Below are positions 51,566 through 61,013 of a stretch of DNA of 64,000 nt, piece after piece. A program made the translations under genes and the position numbers. Each line of letters starts with the position of its first letter. The first letter of the stretch is position 1. The stretch is from the NCBI RefSeq assembly GCF_000203915.1, contig NC_008391.1, positions 2,480,001 through 2,544,000 of the forward strand. The letters run 5' to 3'. The notes below the pieces were generated by a model, which made no database searches, had not been told where the DNA came from, and saw only the letters and a list, made by a program, of their open reading frames with translations. The stretch comes from Burkholderia ambifaria AMMD. GTDB lineage: Bacteria; Pseudomonadota; Gammaproteobacteria; Burkholderiales; Burkholderiaceae.

Positions 51566-52330
51566 ATGGACCTGTTGACCCTGGCCGGCGTGATACTCGG
51601 CGGCGCGGCCATCGTATTCGGCTTCGCGCTGGAGGGCGGCCACTTCTCGATGCTGTTCCAGTTCGAGGCGCTCGTCATCGTGCTCGGCGGCACGCTCGGC
51701 GCGGTGATGATCCAGAACACGTGGGCGCGCTTCTTCGATGCGGTGAAGCAGTTGCGGCTCGCGTTCGTGCGCGCGCAGGAAGTCGATCGCAAGCACCTGA
51801 CCGACCTGCTGGAGTGGGGCGATCGCGCGAAGCTCGACGGCTTGCTCGCGTTCGAATCGATGGACGTGAGCGGCATTCATCCGTTCGCGCGGCGCGGGCT
51901 GGAACTGCTCGCGAACGGCGTGTCGACCGCCGTGCTCGAGGACGCGCTGCACCGCGAGCTCGACGCGTACGAGCGCAGCCGGCTCGCGGCCGCACGCGTG
52001 TGGCATCAGGCCGGCGGCTATGCGCCGACGTTCGGTATTCTCGGCTCGGTGCTCGGGCTGGTGCAGGTGACGAGCCACATTCTCGAACCGGCGCAGCTCG
52101 GGCCCGGCATCGCGGTCGCGTTCATCGCGACGCTCTACGGCCTCGCGTTCGCGAACCTCGTGTTCCTGCCGCTCTACGGCAAGCTGCGCGCGCAGATCGA
52201 TAGCGAGCTGCGGTTTCGCAAGCTGTATCTCGACGGCTTGCTCGCGATCTCGCGCAAGGAGTCGCCGCATACGATCGAAACGCGACTGACCGGCGACGTG
52301 CGTGGCCGCGCGGCGGAGTCGCTCGCATGA
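51566..52330 (+). CDS. MotA/PomA-like stator (proton/sodium channel) protein
   Basis: The 254-aa product has four membrane helices (about 3-25, 30-50, 150-175, 185-205) in the MotA layout. The pore region APTFGILGSVLGLVQVTSHI and GPGIAVAFIATLYGLAFANL keep the conserved prolines and glycines of PomA/MotA. The cytoplasmic loop between helices 2 and 3 contains the charged FARRGLELLANGVST and EDALHRELDAYERS segments, the area that contacts FliG. It is 23 bases downstream of the cNMP/FliG-like gene and 18 bases upstream of the motB-like gene, so it is an operon. It is distinct from flagellar motA, whose usual neighbours (cheA, flhDC) are absent here. Confidence 0.88.
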   Translation: MDLLTLAGVILGGAAIVFGFALEGGHFSMLFQFEALVIVLGGTLGAVMIQNTWARFFDAVKQLRLAFVRAQEVDRKHLTDLLEWGDRAKLDGLLAFESMDVSGIHPFARRGLELLANGVSTAVLEDALHRELDAYERSRLAAARVWHQAGGYAPTFGILGSVLGLVQVTSHILEPAQLGPGIAVAFIATLYGLAFANLVFLPLYGKLRAQIDSELRFRKLYLDGLLAISRKESPHTIETRLTGDVRGRAAESLA

Positions 52331-52348
52331 CGCATCGGGAGCTTCGAC

Positions 52349-53035
52349 ATGACGGCGCGAACTGACGGCGCGCGCGCGGCTTCGGCCGCGGCCGCCCGCG
52401 ACGACGATGAAGCGGAAGGCACGCAGTCCGGACGCTGGCTGATTTCCTACGCGGATCTCATCACGACGCTGATGGTGTTGTTTCTCGCGCTGTACGTGCT
52501 GCAGCTCGCGAAATACAACGCGCTCGATGCGCGCTATCAGACGCTCGCGCGGCACGACGGCGGTGCGTCAAGCGTGATGGCGGCCGCACCTGCGACACCC
52601 GAGCGCGCGCCCGCATGGCTGACGTCGCTCGATGCGCTGAAGACGAACGGCCGCATCTCGCTCGTACGCGCGCCGCACGGTATCGAGATCGGCATCGATG
52701 CGAAGATCCTGTTCAACGTCGGCGATGCGCGCCTGCTGCCCGACGCGACGCCGGTGCTGAGTGAGATCGCGCGCGCGTTGAGCGAGCATGCGACCGGCGA
52801 CATCCTCGTCGAGGGGCATACCGACAGCGCGCCGATCGCGAACGCGAAATACGAATCGAACTGGGAGCTGTCATCCGCGCGGGCGGGCAGCGTCGTGCGC
52901 TATCTGGCCGAGCGCGGCGTCGCGCCCCACCGGCTCGCGGCGATCGGGCGAGCCGACACGCAGCCGCTCGTCGCCGGCGACGATGCGCCCGCGCGGGCGC
53001 GCAATCGCCGCGTGACGATCTTCGTCGCATATTGA
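52349..53035 (+). CDS. MotB-like stator protein with OmpA/peptidoglycan-binding domain
   Basis: The 228-aa product has a short cytoplasmic N-terminus, one membrane helix (about 30-52) with the ion-binding Asp in WLISYADLITTLMVLFLALY (D36), a plug/linker (about 60-100) and an OmpA-like domain (about 105-228: LVEGHTDSAPI, then SNWELSSARAGSVVRYLAER). It is shorter than MotB (about 300 aa) because the linker is reduced. With the MotA-like protein it should form an ion-driven stator anchored to peptidoglycan. A following A-rich C-terminus is absent. Confidence 0.88.
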   Translation: MTARTDGARAASAAAARDDDEAEGTQSGRWLISYADLITTLMVLFLALYVLQLAKYNALDARYQTLARHDGGASSVMAAAPATPERAPAWLTSLDALKTNGRISLVRAPHGIEIGIDAKILFNVGDARLLPDATPVLSEIARALSEHATGDILVEGHTDSAPIANAKYESNWELSSARAGSVVRYLAERGVAPHRLAAIGRADTQPLVAGDDAPARARNRRVTIFVAY

Positions 53036-53136
53036 TCGCGCGACGCTCGACGGGCACGCCACGCCCACCCGTCGACGCCATATCGGATCCCGCATGACGG
53101 ACATGTGAAATCGACGATGCGATTTCGCGTGCGCCT

Positions 53137-53174
53137 GCCGATAACCCAAGCTGGCTCAGACCGAGCGGTTATCG
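53137..53174 (+). promoter_or_regulatory. Sigma-28-like -10 box and inverted repeat in front of the chemoreceptor gene
   Basis: GCCGATAA (53137-53144) equals the FliA -10 consensus; the -35 region 11 bases upstream (TGCGATTT) matches TAAAGTTT poorly. The box overlaps one arm of a perfect 8-bp inverted repeat, CGATAACC (53139-53146) and GGTTATCG (53167-53174), which ends beside the ribosome binding site. FliA often controls chemoreceptor genes. Confidence 0.4.
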
Positions 53175-53184
53175 AGGGTTCCCC

Positions 53185-55047
53185 ATGCATTTCTGGCGCA
53201 AGCTGTCCATTCAGAACAAGCTGATTCTCAGCATGACGAGTTGCCTGCTCGTGTTCGTCGCGATCTCGAGCGGGTTGAGCGTCCGCCTGATCGGTCACGC
53301 GGTGCGCGATCGCGTCGTCCGCGAAGAGTTGCCGACGGCCGTCAGCGGCATTCGCGCCGACGTGCAGCGGCAGATGGCCGGGCCGATCGCCGCGTCGCGC
53401 CTGCTCGCGCGCGATGCGTTCCTGCTGCAATGGGAAGCCGACGGCGAGCCCGACGCCGGCACGCGCAACTGGATCCAGCTTGCGAAGAACGTGAAGGACG
53501 AGCAGAAGGCGGCGTCCGTGCAGTGGGTGTCGGTGAAGAGCGGCAACTACTACAACGAAGGCGGCCTGCAGCGCAAGGTCACCGACGAGGATCGGTGGCT
53601 GACGAACTTCCTCGCATCCGGCAAGGCCTTCGACGTGAACATGGATCGCGAAGTCACGCTCGGCGGCTACATGATGTTCATCAACAGCCGCGTGGAGCTC
53701 GACGGCACGCCGATCGGCGCGGCCAGCATGAGCCTGTCCGTCGATGCGCTTGCGAAGGGCATCGCCGCGTACCGGATCGGCGACACCGGGTTCGCGTACC
53801 TCGTGCGGCCGGACGGCGCGTTCATGATGCATCGCGATACGTCGCTGATCGACGGCAAGCACTTCCTGAAGGACGAAGCGGGCCTGCCCGGCGACGCGGC
53901 GTCGACGCTGCTGGCCGGCAAACCGTATGCATACCTGAGCTACGACGGCGACGGCGGTGCGCGCTTCATCGCGACGTCGTTCATTCCGGAGCTGAATGCG
54001 TATGTAGTCGTCGAAGTGCCGCAGGCCGAACTGCTTGGCCCGGTGACACGCGCGATTCGCAGCGCGGCGCTGGTCGCCGCGGTGGTGGGCCTCGGCGTCG
54101 CGCTGGTCGTGATCTGGCTGGTCGGGCGCGCGATCGCCGCGCCGATCCGCCGCGCGGCGACGCTGCTGTCCGAGATCGCGAGCGGCCAGGGCGACCTGAC
54201 GCGCCGGATGACGGTCGAGAGCGAGGACGAGATCGGGCAGTTGTCGGACGCGTTCAACCGCTTCGTGTCGTCGTTGTCGACGCTCGTGCACCGGATTCGC
54301 GCGGCGTCCGCGTCGATCGCGACCGGCTCCGCGCAGATCGCGTCGGGCAACGCGGATCTCAGTGAGCGCACCGAAGGACAGTCGAGCAACCTCGAGCGCA
54401 CGGCTTCGTCGATGGAGGAAATCACGGCGGTCGTGCGCAACAACACCGAAACCGCGACCACGGCCGCGAAGCTGATCACCGGCGCATCCGATACGGCGTC
54501 GCGCGGCGGGCAGGTCGTCGGCGAAGTCGTGTCCACGATGGAGCAGATCAGCGATGCGTCGCAACGAATCTCCGAGATCATCGTGATGATCGACAGCATC
54601 TCGTTCCAGACGAACATCCTCGCGCTGAATGCCGCGGTCGAGGCGGCACGGGCTGGCGAACAGGGGCGCGGGTTCGCGGTCGTCGCCGCGGAAGTGCGGA
54701 ATCTCGCGCAGCGCAGTGCGCAGGCGGCGAAGGAGATCAAGGCGCTGATCGAGCACAGCGCGGGCACGGTGAACACCGGGTCGCGGCTCGTCAGCGAGGC
54801 CGGCAAGGTGATGCGCGATGTCGTGTCGCAGGTGCAGGGCGTCAGCGCGATGATGAGCGAGATCGCCGAGGCGAGCCTGGAGCAGAGCGCGGGCATCGAC
54901 CAGATCGGCGACGCGGTGCAGTCGCTCGATCAGATGACGCAGCAGAATGCGGCGCTGGTCGAGGAGAGCGCGGCGGCCGCTGAGAGCCTGAAGCAACAGG
55001 CGGCGGAACTGACGCGACTGGTATCGGCGTTCAAGGTCGACGAATGA
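53185..55047 (+). CDS. Methyl-accepting chemotaxis protein
   Basis: The 620-aa product has a first membrane helix (about 12-32), a periplasmic dCache-like ligand domain (about 35-280, with [23 protein letters not shown] and [16 protein letters not shown]), a second helix (about 285-310), HAMP (about 311-365) and the MCP signalling domain. The hairpin tip [20 protein letters not shown], then [20 protein letters not shown], is fully conserved. The tail ends SAFKVDE with no CheR/CheB-binding pentapeptide. Ligand unknown. It follows the stator cluster with 149 bases between, in the same direction, and ends at a terminator. Confidence 0.95.
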   Translation: MHFWRKLSIQNKLILSMTSCLLVFVAISSGLSVRLIGHAVRDRVVREELPTAVSGIRADVQRQMAGPIAASRLLARDAFLLQWEADGEPDAGTRNWIQLAKNVKDEQKAASVQWVSVKSGNYYNEGGLQRKVTDEDRWLTNFLASGKAFDVNMDREVTLGGYMMFINSRVELDGTPIGAASMSLSVDALAKGIAAYRIGDTGFAYLVRPDGAFMMHRDTSLIDGKHFLKDEAGLPGDAASTLLAGKPYAYLSYDGDGGARFIATSFIPELNAYVVVEVPQAELLGPVTRAIRSAALVAAVVGLGVALVVIWLVGRAIAAPIRRAATLLSEIASGQGDLTRRMTVESEDEIGQLSDAFNRFVSSLSTLVHRIRAASASIATGSAQIASGNADLSERTEGQSSNLERTASSMEEITAVVRNNTETATTAAKLITGASDTASRGGQVVGEVVSTMEQISDASQRISEIIVMIDSISFQTNILALNAAVEAARAGEQGRGFAVVAAEVRNLAQRSAQAAKEIKALIEHSAGTVNTGSRLVSEAGKVMRDVVSQVQGVSAMMSEIAEASLEQSAGIDQIGDAVQSLDQMTQQNAALVEESAAAAESLKQQAAELTRLVSAFKVDE

Positions 55048-55083
55048 AGCCTGCGCGACGTTAGAATGAAGCGTTTCTGAGGG

Positions 55084-55114
55084 ACGGCTGCCGCGGGATG
55101 ACGGCAGCCGTTTT
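55084..55114 (+). terminator. Rho-independent terminator after the chemoreceptor gene
   Basis: ACGGCTGCC and GGCAGCCGT pair around a short loop, followed by TTTT. Confidence 0.88.
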
Positions 55115-55148
55115 CGCTGTCGGCGCGGGGTTCGGTAACGTCAAAAAA

Positions 55149-55937
55149 ATGAAGCGCATATCAAGACTGAAGGTCGGGGCGGGGGTGGTGGTGGTCGCGG
55201 CGCTGCTCGCCGTAGTCGGGGCGAAGGTGATCGCATCGCCGGCGCAGTCGTATCTTGCCTATCGGAGCAAGGCAGCGGCGACCGTCGCGGCGGCGCGCAT
55301 CGAGGATCGGGCGGCCCTCGACAAGCAGTACACGGCCGACGTGAATGCACGGCTCGCGAAGCTGATCGGCACGGTCCGCGCGAGAGGGTTTGCCGCGAAG
55401 GCGGAGGGCACCGTGCAGAGTGTCGGCCCTGTCGACGGAATGCCCTCGGGGCCGGACGGGTTGTCCTTCAAGTCGGACGACGGCAAGACGAATCTCGTCG
55501 TGACGACGGTTGCGCTGCTGAAGGCGTGGGCGAGTACCGCGGATGCGGGCATCAAGCCGACCGACGACGTCGCCGCGATGTTCGACAATGAAACGCTTTA
55601 CACGAATGTGTTCGGCGACGACGCCGCGGCGTTTCGCTTCGCCGAAGTGCCCGTCAAGCGGCAGCCGGCCGACGGCGTCGTGAAGGCGTTGCTGCTCGGC
55701 GAAAGCCAGGACGGCGTGCCGGACGGGCCGAACACGCTGGCCGTGTCGGTGCGGCAGGGCCAACGGGTGTACATCCTGTGGAAGAGCGTGACGCTGCGCC
55801 CGATCGCGGCATGCAGTGCGGCGCGCGTGCCCGAGGATGCGCGGCAGGCGTGTTTCGCCAAACAGGTGGCGTCCCAGCGGATTTACCCGCGGCTGATCGC
55901 GCAGGCGCAATCGATGGCCGACGCGGTGGCCCGATAG
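55149..55937 (+). CDS. Exported or membrane-anchored protein of unknown function
   Basis: The 262-aa product starts MKRISRLKVGAGVVVVAALL with one N-terminal hydrophobic segment (about 9-30) that may be an uncleaved anchor or signal peptide. The rest is soluble with a helical region (about 35-80) and a beta-rich C-terminal part (PTDDVAAMFDNETLYTNVFG, AFRFAEVPVKRQ). Two Cys (CSAARVPEDARQACF) could form a disulphide. No family was recognised. An ATG at 55098 lies inside the chemoreceptor terminator and is not a credible start. The ribosome binding site before 55149 is weak. Confidence 0.65.
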   Translation: MKRISRLKVGAGVVVVAALLAVVGAKVIASPAQSYLAYRSKAAATVAAARIEDRAALDKQYTADVNARLAKLIGTVRARGFAAKAEGTVQSVGPVDGMPSGPDGLSFKSDDGKTNLVVTTVALLKAWASTADAGIKPTDDVAAMFDNETLYTNVFGDDAAAFRFAEVPVKRQPADGVVKALLLGESQDGVPDGPNTLAVSVRQGQRVYILWKSVTLRPIAACSAARVPEDARQACFAKQVASQRIYPRLIAQAQSMADAVAR

Positions 55938-56019
55938 TGGACGGCAGCGACGGGCAATAGGCAACGGGCAACGACACGCACGCGTCGCCGCCCGTCGGGA
56001 TGCCGTCGGACGATGGCGC

Positions 56020-57237
56020 TCAAGGCGAGCGCAACGCCTGCAACCCCAGCGCGAGCGCGTTGAACGGCATCTCCGCGGCGCCCATCGAAAAGCTCGTCGC
56101 GTTCGCGCTCGCTCCCGGCATATGCATCAGCGCGTGAACGATCCGCTCGCTCGCATGGCCGTCGCCATACGGATTGCTCGCGCGCGCCATTTCCTCATAC
56201 GCGCTCTCGCTGTCGAACAGCCGTGACGCTTCCCAGATGATCCGTTCCTGATCCGTGCCGACGAGCCGTGCGGTGCCGGCCTGGATCGCTTCGGGGCGCT
56301 CGGTCGTCTCGCGCGTGACGAGCACCGGTTTGCCGAGCGCCGGCCCTTCCTCCTGGATGCCGCCAGAATCCGTGATGATGAAATGCGCGCGTGACATCAG
56401 GAATACGAACGAAAGATATTCCTGCGGATCGATCAGGTAAATGTTCGGCACGTCGCCGAGTAGCGCGCGCGCCGGCTCCCGCACGTTCGGATTCATGTGC
56501 AGCGGATAGACGAACTGCGCATCGCGATAGCGGTTCGCGAGCGCGCCGAGCGCGTTGCAGAAATGCCGGAACGGCTCGCCGAAGCTCTCGCGGCGATGGC
56601 CGGTGATCAGCACGACGCGACGCGACGGCTCGAGAAACGGAAAGTGCGCGGCGACGGTATCGTTGAGCTCGGCATTGTGATCGAGCATCCGTTTGACGTC
56701 GTGCAGCGCGTCGATCACGGTGTTGCCGGTCATCACGACCGCGCCCACCGGGATGCCTTCGCTGAACAGGTTGTCGCGCGCCTGGCCGGTTGGCGCGAAA
56801 TGCCATGACGACACAGCGTCGGTCACGCGGCGATTCAGTTCCTCGGGCCATGGCGACCAGATGTCGCCGCTGCGCAGACCGGCTTCCACGTGACCGACCG
56901 GCAGGTAGCGATAGAACGCGGCGAGACTCACGGCCAGCGTCGTCGTCGTATCGCCGTGCACCAGGACGACGTCCGGATGGAAGTCCTCGAAAACGACGCC
57001 GATCGCCTGCAGAATGCCGGTCGTCACGTCGGTCAGCGTCTGGCTCTGACGCATCAGATTGAGATCGTAGTCGGGCTTGATGCCGAACAACGTGAGGACC
57101 TGATCCAGCATTTCCCGATGCTGGGCGGTGACGCATACCCGGGCGTCGACATCCCTGCGCGCCTTGAGTGCGCGCACGAGCGGCGCCATCTTGATGGCTT
57201 CCGGCCGAGTCCCGAACACAAGCAAGATCTTTTTCAT
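56020..57237 (-). CDS. wecB: UDP-N-acetylglucosamine 2-epimerase (non-hydrolysing)
   Basis: The 405-aa product interconverts UDP-GlcNAc and UDP-ManNAc, a step in many surface polysaccharides. It starts [20 protein letters not shown], the universal WecB N-terminus, with GAGGA 6 bases upstream. Further motifs are [51 protein letters not shown] and [19 protein letters not shown] with the catalytic acid and His residues. The product is slightly longer than E. coli WecB (376 aa) at the C-terminus. It is divergent from the glycosyltransferase run that starts at 58472 and probably supplies a sugar nucleotide to it. Confidence 0.95.
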   Translation of the reverse strand: MKKILLVFGTRPEAIKMAPLVRALKARRDVDARVCVTAQHREMLDQVLTLFGIKPDYDLNLMRQSQTLTDVTTGILQAIGVVFEDFHPDVVLVHGDTTTTLAVSLAAFYRYLPVGHVEAGLRSGDIWSPWPEELNRRVTDAVSSWHFAPTGQARDNLFSEGIPVGAVVMTGNTVIDALHDVKRMLDHNAELNDTVAAHFPFLEPSRRVVLITGHRRESFGEPFRHFCNALGALANRYRDAQFVYPLHMNPNVREPARALLGDVPNIYLIDPQEYLSFVFLMSRAHFIITDSGGIQEEGPALGKPVLVTRETTERPEAIQAGTARLVGTDQERIIWEASRLFDSESAYEEMARASNPYGDGHASERIVHALMHMPGASANATSFSMGAAEMPFNALALGLQALRSP

Positions 57238-58471
57238 CGTTATCCTCGTTGAGCTTCTTCGCACCGTACGACCCGGTACCTGGCGCCAAGCAGGGTGGCT
57301 GGCGAACCGTCCCGTGCCCGCACGCGGTCGCGCCGACCGGCGCCGGCCGCGCGACATGCGGCGGCGGTGCGGGCGAGCGCGCCGCTTCTATCCGCGCGGT
57401 CTGCGCCACGCAATCGTCGGACTACGCCCTTTACCTTGGATCTCGTCGATCACGTCATGAGCGTTCCTCGCTGTATCGATCGTCACGTCTTCCGTCACAC
57501 CTTTCGCACTGCCACGCGATGGCGCACCCGGCGGGTGTCCCTGCGTTCGATACAGCAATATTCAAACCAGCCGCCCTCCGGAATGGTCCGGATCGCGGGG
57601 CCCGCGCGGTTCGTCAAGGAACGTTTCACAACTGCTACGGACGCCCCATCGGCGGGCGGTCGCGACGCAGATAAACGGGCGGCCGCGCGTGCGATCGGCC
57701 CGCTCGCATCATTCGGCGAACAGCGATGGGTGCCGTGCATCGGTGGGCGGTCGAACGTCACGCATCCTTCGAAGCGCATTGAATCGCTTCGATATGCGAA
57801 TTTTGTCTGGGCAATGAACGCAGCGTCATCGCGCTTCCGATTCCGGTCGCGCATGCGTGATTTCGCCGCCGTGGGGCAGCGCCGGCGTCGTTCGGGCTGA
57901 CAGGTTGGAAATGTTGCGTATCTGTAACGCGCGGCCGGAATGACGCGGCCGCATCGTGTCGCGCCCATCAGTGGCGCACCGCGGCGGGCGCCGCGCACGC
58001 TTGCCGCCCACGGCGCATGCCACGGCGATTCGCGATCGGTTGCGTCCGTGAGCCGCGTCGCGCAAGGCGACACGCGCGCGATGAGCAGACGATTCGCCGC
58101 CGGATGCGTACGCGGCGCGAGTCCGGGCCGCGCGTATCGCCGAAAAGCTGATTCGCAGATGAATCAAAAACTCCGCCCGCGGCCCCGACCGCGCGCGCCG
58201 CTTGCTGGCTAGCCCTTGCCGCACGCGGCACGGCGGCCGATGGCTCGCCGCTTGCTTGTTCTGGCCGGACAGGCGCGTTCCGACGTGTTGCTACGACAGC
58301 GGACGGAGCGCCACAGCAGCGAATCCGGAAAGCGGCACACCACGCTCGTCCTGCGCGGAAGAAGGCCGCGCATGCGCGACGAACGTGCAGCCGCTTCCCA
58401 TTGACATCCGCGCGACTCACGGCCCGGGCTCCAACGCTCGGCGGCCGCCGTCGCCGGCACGGGGGCAGGAC
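57238..58471. other. Long gene-poor region between wecB and the glycosyltransferase operon
   Basis: No convincing gene was found in 1234 bases. All frames over 60 codons here are rich in Arg, Ala and Pro and lack ribosome binding sites or recognisable domains. The length suggests divergent promoters with long leaders or a large regulatory region. GC content appears a little lower between about 57560 and 57860. No clear sigma-54 or sigma-28 promoter was found by eye. Confidence 0.5.
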
Positions 58472-60001
58472 ATGAAGAACCGTCGGTCGGTGTCGCTCTG
58501 CATCGAAGGCATTCTGCTGTTGATCGTGCTGGCCTGCTCGCTGGCCGTGCGCGACACCGCCACGCGGCCGGCGGCCTCAGCGGTGCGCGTCGGCATGTCG
58601 GTGGCCGATGCGGCCGAGCACGGCGTGCGCGATGCCGCGCCGCTCGCGGTGCGCGAGTCGACCGATGCGAACGCGCTGCTCCAAACGACGCGGGCCGACG
58701 ACGCGCCAATCACGTTCGATCCCGACACGCTGCTGATGCCGGGCGTCGCGTACCTGTGGCTGTTCACGCTGCTGACCTGCGTCTACGCCGCGCGGCATTA
58801 CGTATTCAGTCTCGACCGCCTGTTCAAGCCGCAGCACGCGCCTTATCAGACGATTACCCACGGCGAATGGCCGCGGCTCACGGTGTTCGTCACCGCGCAC
58901 AACGAGGAGGCCGTCGTCGTCGATTGCCTGATGGCGTTGCTCGCGACGACCTATCCGCGTGACCGGCTGACGATCATTCCGGTCAACGACCGTTCGACCG
59001 ACAACACGCGTGCGCTGATCGACGAGGTGCAGGCGCTGGCGCCCGATCTCGTCAAGCCGTTTCACCGCGAGAGCGGCAAGCCGGGCAAGGCCGCCGCGCT
59101 GAAGGACGCGCTGCGTTTCATCCGCGGCGACATCATGGTGGTGTTCGACGCCGACTACCTGCCGCGCCCCGGGCTGCTGAAGGAGCTCGTCGCGCCGTTC
59201 TTCGATCCGGAAGTCGGCGCGGTAATGGGCCGCGTCGTGCCGCAGAACGCCGACAGCAACCTGCTCGCACGGTTGCTCGATCTCGAGCGCGCGGGCGGCT
59301 ACCAGGTCAACCAGCAAGCGCGCAACAACCTGAACCTGGTGCCGCAATACGGCGGCACCGTCGGCGGGATCCGCAAGAGCGCGCTCGATGCGGTCGGCGG
59401 CTGGTGCGACGACACGCTCGCCGAGGATACCGACATGACCTATCGCCTGCTGTTGAGCGACTGGCGCACGGTCTACCTGAATCACGCCGAATGCTATGAG
59501 GAAGTGCCCGAGCGCTGGGCGGTGCGCGCGCGCCAACTGACGCGCTGGGCGAAGGGCCATAACCAGACGCTGCTGCGCTATCTCGGCCCGGTGTTGCGCA
59601 ATCCGCTGCTGTCGCGGCGCTGCCGGCTCGACGGCGCGCTGCTGCTCGGCGTGTTCCTGATGCCCGCGCTGCTCGCGATCGCATGGGCGACCGCGATCAC
59701 GCTCTATCTGCTCAACGGCGTCAACTCGACGGCGCTCGGCCTGCTCGTGTCGCTGTTCGCGCTGTTCGGCTTCAGCACCTTCGGCAATTTCGGCGTGTTC
59801 TTCGAGATCGTCGTCGCCGCCCGGCTCGACGGTCGCGCGACCCGCCTGCGGCTCGTGCCCGTCAACGTGGTCGGCTTTTGCGTGACGATTGCGGCGGTGG
59901 TGTCCGCGCTGTGGGGGCTCGCGCTCGACGTCGCCTTGCGCCGCGAACTGAAATGGGACAAGACCGAGCGCTTTCGCCGGCAACTGAAACCGGGGCGATG
60001 A
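58472..60001 (+). CDS. Processive family 2 glycosyltransferase (BcsA/PgaC-like)
   Basis: The 509-aa product starts MKNRRSVSLCIEGILLLIVL; a CAGGA ribosome binding site precedes it. After an N-terminal helix and a second one (about 88-110) comes a GT2 domain (about 130-365) with the processive-synthase residues VNDRSTDNT, VFDADYLP, TLAEDTDMTYRL and QLTRWAKGH (the QxxRW motif). C-terminal helices (about 385-495) form the membrane channel part. Such enzymes polymerise beta-linked sugars such as cellulose, hyaluronan or poly-GlcNAc while exporting the chain. With wecB nearby the donor could be an N-acetylhexosamine. It starts a rightward operon with only 3 bases before the next gene. Confidence 0.9.
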   Translation: MKNRRSVSLCIEGILLLIVLACSLAVRDTATRPAASAVRVGMSVADAAEHGVRDAAPLAVRESTDANALLQTTRADDAPITFDPDTLLMPGVAYLWLFTLLTCVYAARHYVFSLDRLFKPQHAPYQTITHGEWPRLTVFVTAHNEEAVVVDCLMALLATTYPRDRLTIIPVNDRSTDNTRALIDEVQALAPDLVKPFHRESGKPGKAAALKDALRFIRGDIMVVFDADYLPRPGLLKELVAPFFDPEVGAVMGRVVPQNADSNLLARLLDLERAGGYQVNQQARNNLNLVPQYGGTVGGIRKSALDAVGGWCDDTLAEDTDMTYRLLLSDWRTVYLNHAECYEEVPERWAVRARQLTRWAKGHNQTLLRYLGPVLRNPLLSRRCRLDGALLLGVFLMPALLAIAWATAITLYLLNGVNSTALGLLVSLFALFGFSTFGNFGVFFEIVVAARLDGRATRLRLVPVNVVGFCVTIAAVVSALWGLALDVALRRELKWDKTERFRRQLKPGR

Positions 60002-60004
60002 ACG

Positions 60005-61000
60005 ATGACGACCTTCAATGTGATGGTGCCGGTGGCCGGGGTGCTCAGCCTGCCGTTCCTGCCGTTGCTGCATGAACTGATCCGGCGCAGCGACGTCGCG
60101 GCGCTGCCGATCGGCGACGGACCGTTCGTCGACCAGGCGCTGCTCGCCGCGCGCTGGCACGATGCGCTGCGCATGCACGCCGACGATGCGCCGCCAGCCG
60201 ATCCGTCCGCCGCGCCGCCATGGCACGCGCTGGGGCTGCTGGTGCGGCATGACGAAGAGATTCGCGTGTTGCGTCACGAGCATTGCGACGACGTGCTGTA
60301 CGCGGATCGCGCGATCACGCTCGACGGCGGCGCGCGGGCCGCGTATGCGTTCGCCGAGCAGCGCATCGACATTCACGCGGGCGCGACGATCGGCATGCTC
60401 GCGCACGCATCGCACATCGACGTCGAAAGCGCGGTGCTGCGCGGCGTCGTGGTCGGCGGGACGATGTACCTGCACGGCGCGGGCGGCTTCGTGTGCCTGT
60501 ACGGCGAGCCGATCGTGTTCGGCAAGGCCCCGGAGCTGCCGGCAGCCGATACGGCCGGCGCGCCGCGCCGCGCGGTCTCGCTGACGCGCCACTTCGCGAA
60601 GCTGCCGTATCGCTACGTGCATGGCCGCTACCTGCTGCCCTGCGATGTGCGTCTGCCCGCGCACACGGTCGTGCAGGGCAACCTCGTGGTGGACGGCACG
60701 CTGGTGCTCGGCGACGGCTGCGTGCTGCGCGGCAGCGTCAAGGCGCATCGCGTCGAGCTCGAACGCCACGCATTCCTGCACGGCGCGGTGTTCGCGCGGG
60801 ACGACGTGCTGCTCGCGAGCGGCAGCTGCATCGACGGGGTCGTGTCCGCCGGTGGCCTGCTGCGCCTGACCGGCGGGCGCATCGGCGCCCCCGGCCATCC
60901 CGTCAGCGCTTGCGCACGCGACGTCTCGGTCATCGGTCATGCCTGCGTGCACGGCGACCTCGTCGCCTGCCGCAGCGGCTGGTTCCACGCATCCCGTTAA
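60005..61000 (+). CDS. Bactofilin-like polymer-forming beta-helix protein
   Basis: The 331-aa product starts MTTFNVMVPVAGVLSLPFLP. The N-terminal 60 residues are partly hydrophobic. Two blocks of short beta-helix repeats follow (about 95-175 and 215-325), with patterns such as IDIHAGATIGMLAHASHIDV and HTVVQGNLVVDGTLVLGDGC, the spacing typical of bactofilin/DUF583-like folds. Bactofilins form cytoskeletal scaffolds; a similar gene in exopolysaccharide operons may organise the synthase. Its start is 3 bases after the glycosyltransferase stop, so translation is likely coupled. Confidence 0.75.
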   Translation: MTTFNVMVPVAGVLSLPFLPLLHELIRRSDVAALPIGDGPFVDQALLAARWHDALRMHADDAPPADPSAAPPWHALGLLVRHDEEIRVLRHEHCDDVLYADRAITLDGGARAAYAFAEQRIDIHAGATIGMLAHASHIDVESAVLRGVVVGGTMYLHGAGGFVCLYGEPIVFGKAPELPAADTAGAPRRAVSLTRHFAKLPYRYVHGRYLLPCDVRLPAHTVVQGNLVVDGTLVLGDGCVLRGSVKAHRVELERHAFLHGAVFARDDVLLASGSCIDGVVSAGGLLRLTGGRIGAPGHPVSACARDVSVIGHACVHGDLVACRSGWFHASR

Positions 61001-61013
61001 GGAGCGCCTTCTC

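Noticed and set aside
50304..53035. Zorya anti-phage system
   Set aside because: The stator pair is similar in principle, but the MotB-like protein is short, ZorC/ZorD or ZorE genes are missing, and the partner is a cNMP-binding protein.
55098..55148. Earlier ATG for the exported protein after the chemoreceptor
   Set aside because: It lies inside the terminator hairpin of the preceding gene and would add a polar stretch before the signal sequence.
57295..57900. 201-codon plus-strand frame between wecB and the glycosyltransferase
   Set aside because: Arg/Ser-rich, no ribosome binding site, no domain; it equals random coding in GC-rich DNA.
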